A stretch of DNA of 12,491 nucleotides. It comes from CAZADS01 sp964483985 (lineage in GTDB: Bacteria; Pseudomonadota; Alphaproteobacteria; Thalassobaculales; Thalassobaculaceae). The notes under the pieces are model-generated. The model did not search any database. It saw nothing but the letters and a program-made list of their open reading frames with translations, and was not told where the DNA came from. Both the position numbers and the translations under genes were made by a program. Shown one piece after another: positions 7,217-12,491 of this stretch (position 1 is its first letter; the number at the start of each line of letters is the position of its first letter). The DNA is taken from NCBI GenBank assembly GCA_964483985.1, contig CAZADS010000095.1, forward strand, positions 1 through 12,491. Reading direction: 5' to 3'.

Positions 7217-8149
7217 TCAATATTGCCGTTCGCGATTAACTAGATTCTTAGGATCTTTTCCAGCAAAAACTCGTTGGATAGCGTCGGCAACTTGGGCTGC
7301 AGCGCTCGAGGCGTTGGAGGGCGCAGATACGTGTGGCCAAACTCGCACTCTAGGATGCATCCAGTACGGGTGATTTGATGGAAGCGGCTCAGTTTGAAAT
7401 ACATCCAAAGCCGCTCCTTGAATATGCCCAGAATCAATAGCATCTAAAAGGTCTTTATCTATCACATGCTGACCACGTCCAGCATTTATTACGAACGCTC
7501 CCTTTGGAAGCCTCGCTAATGTTGTTCGATTGACAATTCCTTCCGTCGCTTTAGTGAGTGGTAGTAAGCAACAAAGAATATCCGTTCGACTAAGAAATCT
7601 AACTAACTGATCGTCCCCATAGAAGCTCTCGACGCCATCTAATTTTTTTCGAGACATACTCCAACCGGCAACGTCAAATCCCAATGAAGCCACTTTTCGA
7701 GCAGCATCTGATCCTAATTGACCCAGACCAAGAAAGCCGATACGACGTTCAGAAGTTTCTACTGACGGTAGTACTTTCCATTCTTTTTTGCTTTCTAATT
7801 CCTCATAATCCAAACCTTGGCGATGGAATCGCAAAATATTGAGTAGTATCCACTCACTCATAGCCTGAGACATCCAAGGATCAACCAGACGCATTATTTT
7901 AGCTTTGGTAGGAAGTTCTAAATCCCTGAAAACATGGTCAACACCTTGGCCAAGCGAGCATATGCAGCGCAGGTTTGTCATATCTTTTAGGCTGCCTGGC
8001 GGCAACTCCCAAATAAGTGCGAATTGGATATCAAGAGGATTTCCTATGTTTGGCCAAATTCGAAAATCTAAATTCGGAATACATTTTGAGAGCCCATCTT
8101 TCCAAACCTCCGGCGAGTCATGAAGTGTGTGAAACAAAACGGCCGCCAT
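7217..8149 (-). CDS. GhrA-like 2-hydroxyacid dehydrogenase, tandem paralogue
   Basis: A second member of the same NAD(P)-dependent family, also 310 residues. It aligns with the downstream copy from end to end without a gap, about 127 identical positions (41%) by hand count. The Rossmann loop GLGQLG at 141-146 and the catalytic Arg225, Glu254 and His273 fall at exactly the same positions. Differences near the active site include SLGQGVDHV in place of SMAAGVDHV and WPHVSAPS in place of TPHHAAEV, which may mean a different acid substrate. The ATG has a strong ribosome binding site, GGGAGG 7 bp upstream. It lies 84 bp downstream of yejF in the same direction, with a possible weak terminator between. 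The two dehydrogenases are almost certainly co-transcribed; whether they also belong to the yej transcript is open. Confidence 0.9.
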   Translation of the reverse strand: MAAVLFHTLHDSPEVWKDGLSKCIPNLDFRIWPNIGNPLDIQFALIWELPPGSLKDMTNLRCICSLGQGVDHVFRDLELPTKAKIMRLVDPWMSQAMSEWILLNILRFHRQGLDYEELESKKEWKVLPSVETSERRIGFLGLGQLGSDAARKVASLGFDVAGWSMSRKKLDGVESFYGDDQLVRFLSRTDILCCLLPLTKATEGIVNRTTLARLPKGAFVINAGRGQHVIDKDLLDAIDSGHIQGAALDVFQTEPLPSNHPYWMHPRVRVWPHVSAPSNASSAAAQVADAIQRVFAGKDPKNLVNRERQY

Positions 8150-8205
8150 CGAACTTCCTCCCTAAAATATGAAAACGATTCATCCTAATTATTCGTTGCG
8201 AATGC

Positions 8206-8233
8206 TTAAAAGGAAAATTCCCGTTCCTTTTAA
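8206..8233 (-). terminator. Inverted repeat directly after yejF, possible weak terminator
   Basis: A perfect 10-bp inverted repeat, TTAAAAGGAA (8206-8215) and TTCCTTTTAA (8224-8233), with an 8-nt loop, abuts the yejF stop codon. On the minus-strand transcript the second arm ends in CCTTTTAA, so a short U-run is part of the stem. The stem has only two G-C pairs and is not a strong intrinsic terminator. It may instead slow RNA decay, or only partly separate yejABEF from the dehydrogenase genes. Confidence 0.4.
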
Positions 8234-9877
8234 TTACCTAAAGACCATACCTTCTTCTAATGTTTCTAAATCAAAAGCAGCAGCCATCAGAGCACGCGTA
8301 TAATCCTTTTGGGGTTGTTCAATAATAGTAGTTGCGTCCCCTTCTTCAACCACCACACCATCGCACATCACAATTATACGATGTGACATTGCCCGCACGA
8401 CTTTTAAGTCATGACTAATGAATAAAAGGGCTAACTTGTGTTTTCTTTGAAGCTCTCTTAAAAGATCGACTATTTGTGATTGAACGCTCATGTCAAGAGC
8501 AGACGTCGGTTCATCCAGTACAATTAGCTTAGGCCTTAATACCATGGCTCTGGCAATCGCAATACGTTGGCGTTGGCCCCCCGAAAATTCGTGAGGGTAG
8601 CGATTTCGCATGGTAGGGTCCAAGCCTACTTCTAAAATAGCTTGATCAATGCGCTCATCAAAATCAACCTCTGATTCCAAATTCTTTTCACTCGGGCTGT
8701 GGACCCTTAACACTTCACCAATAATTTCGGCCATAGACATTCTTGGCGAGAGGCTTCCAAATGGATCTTGAAATACTATCTGCATTTGATTCCGTAGTTT
8801 TCGGGTCTCTCGAAAACGAAGACCCTGCAAATCAAGGCCTTGGTAAATAATTGGGCCTTCACTTGCTTGTAATCTTAATAACGACATTCCAAGTGTAGTT
8901 TTCCCTGAACCACTCTCCCCTACTACACCGATGGTCTCGCCTTCGTGAATTGAAAGTGTCACACCATCAACGGCTTTTATATGGCCCACAGTTCTTTTCA
9001 AAACACCTCTTTGAATTGGAAACCAAGACTTTAGGTCGTGAGTTTCGAAGATTATTTTTGCATCGGAGGGGACTGGAGCTGGTTTCCCCTTTGGTTCTGA
9101 CCCTAGTAAATGCTTGGTATACTGGTGGGAAGGCTGTGCAAAAACTTCTTGAACCAATCCCTTCTCTATCACTTTTCCGGAATTCATAACACACACTCGG
9201 GCTGCCATTTTTCTAACAACGCTTAAATCATGAGTAATTAAAAGCATTGCCATACCTAATTTCTGTTGCAACTCTTTGAGAATATTTAGAATTTGCGCTT
9301 GAATGGTCACATCCAACGCAGTAGTTGGCTCATCCGCAATTAATAAATCGGGTTTGTTGGCAAGAGCCATAGCGAGCATAACTCTCTGTCGTTGTCCTCC
9401 AGACAATTGATGTGGATAGGATTGCATACGAGTTTCCGGATCAGTAATACCGACATCCGCAAGAAGTTCTAAAATACGAATTCGAGCGCGTGAAGCATCT
9501 AAATGCGTGTGCAGAGATAAAGCCTCCCCAATTTGGGTTTCAATGACGTGTAATGGATTTAAGGATGTCATGGGCTCTTGAAAAATCATAGATATTCGAG
9601 CGCCTCTGATATCCCTAAGAAAAGACTCAGGAGCACACACCAATTCCTCGCCATTAAACCTTATACTGCTTCGCTGGGAATGTCGCGCAATAGGGTACGG
9701 TAACAATTGTAAAATTGACAGGGCAGTTACCGATTTTCCGGATCCACTTTCGCCCACCAGCGCCACCGTTTCACCGCGTTTAATATCAAAAGACACACTA
9801 TCAACAGCATTAGTGAGTTGGTCGGCTACGTTGAACGCGACACTTAGGTCAGTTACTTTCAAAATAGATGCATTCAT
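8234..9877 (-). CDS. yejF: Peptide ABC transporter, fused dual ATP-binding protein (YejF)
   Basis: The cytoplasmic ATPase of the YejABEF peptide importer, with both nucleotide-binding domains in one chain of 547 residues. Domain 1 has Walker A GESGSGKS at 42-49, Q-loop Gln100, signature LSGGQ at 158-162, Walker B LLIADEP at 178-184 and switch His216. Domain 2 has Walker A GESGSGKT at 320-327, Gln370, FSGGQ at 431-435, LIVLDEP at 451-457 and His489. All residues needed for ATP binding and hydrolysis are present in both halves, so both sites should be active. Each domain is followed by the oligopeptide-type C-terminal extension (HQYTKHLL at 251-258 and KDYTRALM at 524-531). The start codon overlaps the yejE stop by 4 bp (ATGA), a sign of translational coupling. 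It is the last gene of the yej run. DppDF-type proteins are the main alternative, but the fusion and neighbours favour YejF. Confidence 0.95.
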   Translation of the reverse strand: MNASILKVTDLSVAFNVADQLTNAVDSVSFDIKRGETVALVGESGSGKSVTALSILQLLPYPIARHSQRSSIRFNGEELVCAPESFLRDIRGARISMIFQEPMTSLNPLHVIETQIGEALSLHTHLDASRARIRILELLADVGITDPETRMQSYPHQLSGGQRQRVMLAMALANKPDLLIADEPTTALDVTIQAQILNILKELQQKLGMAMLLITHDLSVVRKMAARVCVMNSGKVIEKGLVQEVFAQPSHQYTKHLLGSEPKGKPAPVPSDAKIIFETHDLKSWFPIQRGVLKRTVGHIKAVDGVTLSIHEGETIGVVGESGSGKTTLGMSLLRLQASEGPIIYQGLDLQGLRFRETRKLRNQMQIVFQDPFGSLSPRMSMAEIIGEVLRVHSPSEKNLESEVDFDERIDQAILEVGLDPTMRNRYPHEFSGGQRQRIAIARAMVLRPKLIVLDEPTSALDMSVQSQIVDLLRELQRKHKLALLFISHDLKVVRAMSHRIIVMCDGVVVEEGDATTIIEQPQKDYTRALMAAAFDLETLEEGMVFR

Positions 9878-10938
9878 GAAAAGGTTTTCCGAGGGTCAAA
9901 AGCGTCCCGCACAGCCTCTCCAATAAAAATCAGAAGACTTAGCATAATCGCGAGGACAAAAAATCCAGCCAACCCTAGCCATGGTGCATGGAGGTTATTT
10001 TTTCCCTGATTCAAAAGTTCACCCAGAGATGGAGAGCCAGGCGGTAAGCCCAAGCCCAAAAAATCTAATGAAGTAAGAGCGGTGACTCCCCCAGTAAGGA
10101 TAAAAGGTAACATTGTTATTGTAGCAACCATAGCATTGGGTAAAACATGCCGAAACATTATAACAAAATCCGTTACACCAAGGGCCCGAGCAGCACGAAC
10201 AAAATCCAAATTACGTGCCCTCAAGAATTCGGCCCGAACCACGCCAACCAGCGCTAACCAACTAAACAATAACAGAATGAAAAGTAAAACCCAAAACCCT
10301 GGAACCAGTACACTCGACATTATAATCAAAATATATAGCTGTGGCATCCCCGCCCAAATTTCAATAAACCTCTGAAATAATAAATCCAGCAATCCACCAT
10401 AATATCCTTGCAAAGCACCCGCCAGCACACCTACCACGCTGCTAAGCGCGGTTAAAATTAAACCAAATAAAACTGATAACCGAAATCCATAGAGCAAACG
10501 AGCTAAAACATCTCTCGCTTGGTCATCTGTTCCCAACCAATGTCTGCTGCTAGGTGGTGATGGCGCAGGTTGTCTCAAATCAAGGTCTATCGTATCATGA
10601 CTAAACGATATTAACGGCCATACTAGCCAGCCATCTTTATTAATCAATTCTTCAACAAACGGATCCCGATATTCCGCTTCTGTTGGAAAATCACCTCCAA
10701 AAACTGTTTCGGGGTAAATAATCGCAGCTGGAAAATAAAAATCGCCCTTAAAATAAATTAAAAATGGTTTGTCATTAGCGACTATTTCGGCGCAAAGGCT
10801 TATAGTAAATAATACTAAAAATATCCAAAGAGACCAGTAACCTCTTCGATTTTTTTTAAAGTTATCTAGGCGTCGGCGATTTAGCGGAGTAATTTCAAAA
10901 CCAAAAAATCGATCCGGTTGCGCCTTCTGGGATAGCAT
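9874..10938 (-). CDS. yejE: Peptide ABC transporter permease (YejE)
   Basis: One of the two inner-membrane permease subunits of the YejABEF importer, 354 residues. The N-terminal cytoplasmic segment contains FGFEITPLNRRRLDNFKKNRRG at 12-33 (first membrane helix about 36-52). A long periplasmic region follows, with FLIYFKGDFYFP at 59-70 and HWLGTDDQARDVLARLLYG at 133-151. This large insertion after the first helix is typical of YejE and separates it from DppC or OppC. Further hydrophobic segments lie at about 153-177, 199-233, 270-287 and 321-340. The EAA loop that docks on the ATPase is at 237-269, with the core RAARALGVTDFVIMFRHVLP. A GGGAGGT ribosome binding site, 7 bp before the ATG, overlaps the end of yejB. 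The 3-bp gap to yejB and overlap with yejF indicate one transcript. Confidence 0.94.
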   Translation of the reverse strand: MLSQKAQPDRFFGFEITPLNRRRLDNFKKNRRGYWSLWIFLVLFTISLCAEIVANDKPFLIYFKGDFYFPAAIIYPETVFGGDFPTEAEYRDPFVEELINKDGWLVWPLISFSHDTIDLDLRQPAPSPPSSRHWLGTDDQARDVLARLLYGFRLSVLFGLILTALSSVVGVLAGALQGYYGGLLDLLFQRFIEIWAGMPQLYILIIMSSVLVPGFWVLLFILLLFSWLALVGVVRAEFLRARNLDFVRAARALGVTDFVIMFRHVLPNAMVATITMLPFILTGGVTALTSLDFLGLGLPPGSPSLGELLNQGKNNLHAPWLGLAGFFVLAIMLSLLIFIGEAVRDAFDPRKTFS

Positions 10939-10941
10939 AAA

Positions 10942-12060
10942 TCATACCTCCCGACTTTCAAAATCGATCCGTCGATCAATCACGACATACATAAGATCAC
11001 CCAATATTCCCATTAAAAGACCAAGTAACGTAAAAAAATAAAGAGTAGCAAACATAACTGGATAATCTCGCCCTATAGCCGCTTCGAAACCCAAAAGACC
11101 CAATCCATCAAGGGAAAAAATTATTTCGATGATTAAAGACCCAGTAAATAAAATTCCTATAAACGCACTTGGAAATCCCGCTATTACAATCAACATGGCA
11201 TTCCGAAAAACATGCCCATAAAGGACTCGATGTTCGCTCAAACCCTTAGCTTTTGCTGTTATTACATATTGTTTATTTATCTCTTCTAAAAACGAATTTT
11301 TTGTCAGCATCGTTAAACCCGCGAATCCACCGATGACCATGGCTCCAACAGGCAAAACCATGTGCCAGAGATAATCTAATACCAAAGTCCAAAAGGGTAA
11401 TTGCTGCCAGCCTTCAGATACTAATCCACGAAGCGGAAATATCTGCCAAAAACTTCCTCCTGAAAAGAGCACCACTAAAAGGAGGGCAAAAAGAAATCCT
11501 GGAATAGCATTACCTATAATCACCAAAACGGAACTCCATACATCAAATCGACTGCCGTCTCGAACGGCTTTCCGTATCCCAAGGGGTATAGACACAAGAT
11601 ATACTAGTAGCGTCGTCCAAAGTCCCAGTGAGACAGATACAGGCATTTTTTCCAAAACTAAATCTACTACTTTACGATCCTTGAAATAGCTCTCGCCAAA
11701 ATCAAACATCAAATAGTTACGTAACATTTTAAAAAACCGCTCATGTAACGGCTTGTCAAAGCCAAACCTTCGTTCAATTTCTTGAATAATTTCTGGATCC
11801 AATCCACGAGCACCCCGATAAGTTGAACTTGTATTACTAATACCTCTATCGGTTACGGGGCTAGTTGTTGAAGTCGCACTATCACCACCACCTGTACCGC
11901 TTATACGAGCGGTCACATCCATTCCTAATCCCTGAATCTGCGCGATAGTCTGCTCGACTGGCCCCCCTGGGGCAAATTGAACAACAGCAAAATTTACGAA
12001 AATAATTGCCAATAACGTCAAGGGTACCAATAGCAACCGTTTGACGACGTAGGCCAACAT
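10942..12060 (-). CDS. yejB: Peptide ABC transporter permease (YejB)
   Basis: The second permease subunit, 372 residues. The first membrane helix is at about 7-29, followed by FAPGGPVEQ. A periplasmic segment runs to about 140 and carries the YejB-type blocks YRGARGLDPE at 81-90, RRFGFDKPLHERF at 97-109 and FDFGESYF at 119-126. The C-terminal transport core has SIPLGIRKAVRDGSRFDVWSS-like blocks, near-identical to E. coli YejB as I recall it. The EAA loop is at about 258-290 (ITAKAKGLSEHRVLYGHVFR), and the chain ends with DYPVMFATLYFFTLLGLL and RRIDFESREV. Residues 50-80 are low complexity, rich in Gly, Ser and Thr, and look like a flexible periplasmic loop. A GGAG site 8 bp before the ATG supports the start; yejA ends 14 bp upstream. 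Confidence 0.94.
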   Translation of the reverse strand: MLAYVVKRLLLVPLTLLAIIFVNFAVVQFAPGGPVEQTIAQIQGLGMDVTARISGTGGGDSATSTTSPVTDRGISNTSSTYRGARGLDPEIIQEIERRFGFDKPLHERFFKMLRNYLMFDFGESYFKDRKVVDLVLEKMPVSVSLGLWTTLLVYLVSIPLGIRKAVRDGSRFDVWSSVLVIIGNAIPGFLFALLLVVLFSGGSFWQIFPLRGLVSEGWQQLPFWTLVLDYLWHMVLPVGAMVIGGFAGLTMLTKNSFLEEINKQYVITAKAKGLSEHRVLYGHVFRNAMLIVIAGFPSAFIGILFTGSLIIEIIFSLDGLGLLGFEAAIGRDYPVMFATLYFFTLLGLLMGILGDLMYVVIDRRIDFESREV

Positions 12061-12074
12061 CCCACTTTCTCCAT

Positions 12075-12491
12075 TTAATTCTTGCGATTGACTCGCCAGT
12101 CCTTTAGCGATGCAGCTTTATCACGATCTAACCACCAAGTGGCTGGATAACCATTTGAATATTTTGCAACCGTCTTGGGCCTCCCAAATTTATTCCAAAA
12201 AATCAACCGCGACGCCCTTAAATGGAAATGGGGAATGACATAATGCCCCGAAAGCAAAACTCGGTCTAGTGCTCGGGTGCGTGCTATAAGACTAGAACGG
12301 TTAGGTGCCTGAATAATTAGCTCAACCAACGCATCTACGACCGGATCCTTAATACCGATCCGATTTCGACTTCCCGGACTGTCTGCGTTTTTGGAATGCC
12401 AGAAATCGCGCTGTTCATTTCCTGGTGACAATGATTGACCTATAGCACTAACGATCATATCAAAATCATACGTATCCGCTCTATGTTGGTA
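12075..12491 (-). CDS. yejA: Peptide ABC transporter substrate-binding protein (YejA), C-terminal fragment cut by window edge
   Basis: The last 138 residues of the periplasmic peptide-binding protein (solute-binding family 5) that feeds the YejBEF complex. The frame stays open to the window edge (visible start YQHRADTYDFDMIVSAIG), so the initiation codon and signal peptide lie beyond it. Family blocks include TYDFDMIVSAIGQSLSPGN, EQRDFWHSK, PGSRNRIGIKDPVVDALVE, RTRALDRVLLSGHYVIPHFH and ATWWLDRDKAASL, close to other YejA proteins. YejABEF is known in E. coli for importing microcin C, and in Brucella and Sinorhizobium for a role in tolerance of antimicrobial peptides. That role here would be inference. 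As first gene of the run it probably carries the operon promoter, outside the window. Confidence 0.93.
   Translation of the reverse strand, partial: YQHRADTYDFDMIVSAIGQSLSPGNEQRDFWHSKNADSPGSRNRIGIKDPVVDALVELIIQAPNRSSLIARTRALDRVLLSGHYVIPHFHLRASRLIFWNKFGRPKTVAKYSNGYPATWWLDRDKAASLKDWRVNRKN

Noticed and set aside
10082..10375. Plus-strand open frame of 97 codons inside yejE
   Set aside because: Basic, low-information sequence that runs antisense to the YejE EAA loop; explained by codon composition of the real gene.

Overview
The window looks like a chromosomal piece of an AT-leaning alphaproteobacterium. Lines counted by hand gave about 38-47% GC. The lineage is inferred from gene style: alphaproteobacterial-looking YejABEF, GhrA-type reductases, cobU and cbiB. 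Nothing here identifies a genus. I see no rRNA, tRNA, CRISPR array, insertion sequence, phage gene or attachment site. Coding density is very high, and the only sizeable gap is the 186-bp divergent region at 4671-4856.

Layout. (1) 1-3990, plus strand: the C-terminal end of a gamma-glutamyltransferase, then cobU, leuC, leuD and cbiB, with gaps of 33, 21, 10 and 32 bp. CobU and CbiB work next to each other in late cobalamin assembly: CbiB attaches the aminopropanol arm and CobU phosphorylates and guanylylates it. The unusual point is the aconitase-family LeuC/LeuD pair between them. (2) 4011-4670, minus strand: a glutathione S-transferase, convergent with cbiB and divergent from the next gene. 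(3) 4857-6239, plus strand: a complete M17 leucyl-aminopeptidase-type metallopeptidase. (4) 6274-8149, minus strand: two tandem GhrA-type 2-hydroxyacid dehydrogenases, each 310 residues, aligning without gaps at about 41% identity by hand count. (5) 8234-12491, minus strand: a YejABEF peptide ABC transporter read yejA (C-terminal part only), yejB, yejE, yejF, with very tight junctions (14 bp, 3 bp, 4-bp overlap). A small inverted repeat follows yejF; the two dehydrogenases lie 84 bp further on in the same direction.

How the genes may work together. YejABEF imports short peptides, the M17 enzyme can hydrolyse di- and oligopeptides, the gamma-glutamyltransferase opens gamma-glutamyl peptides such as glutathione, and a GST uses glutathione. 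A peptide and thiol salvage theme is therefore possible, but the genes lie in separate transcription units and the link is inference. Each protein family is recognisable. I did not find a convincing undescribed system. The points most worth a second look are the leuCD pair inside the cobinamide genes, its motif differences from textbook LeuCD, and the gap-free tandem dehydrogenase pair.
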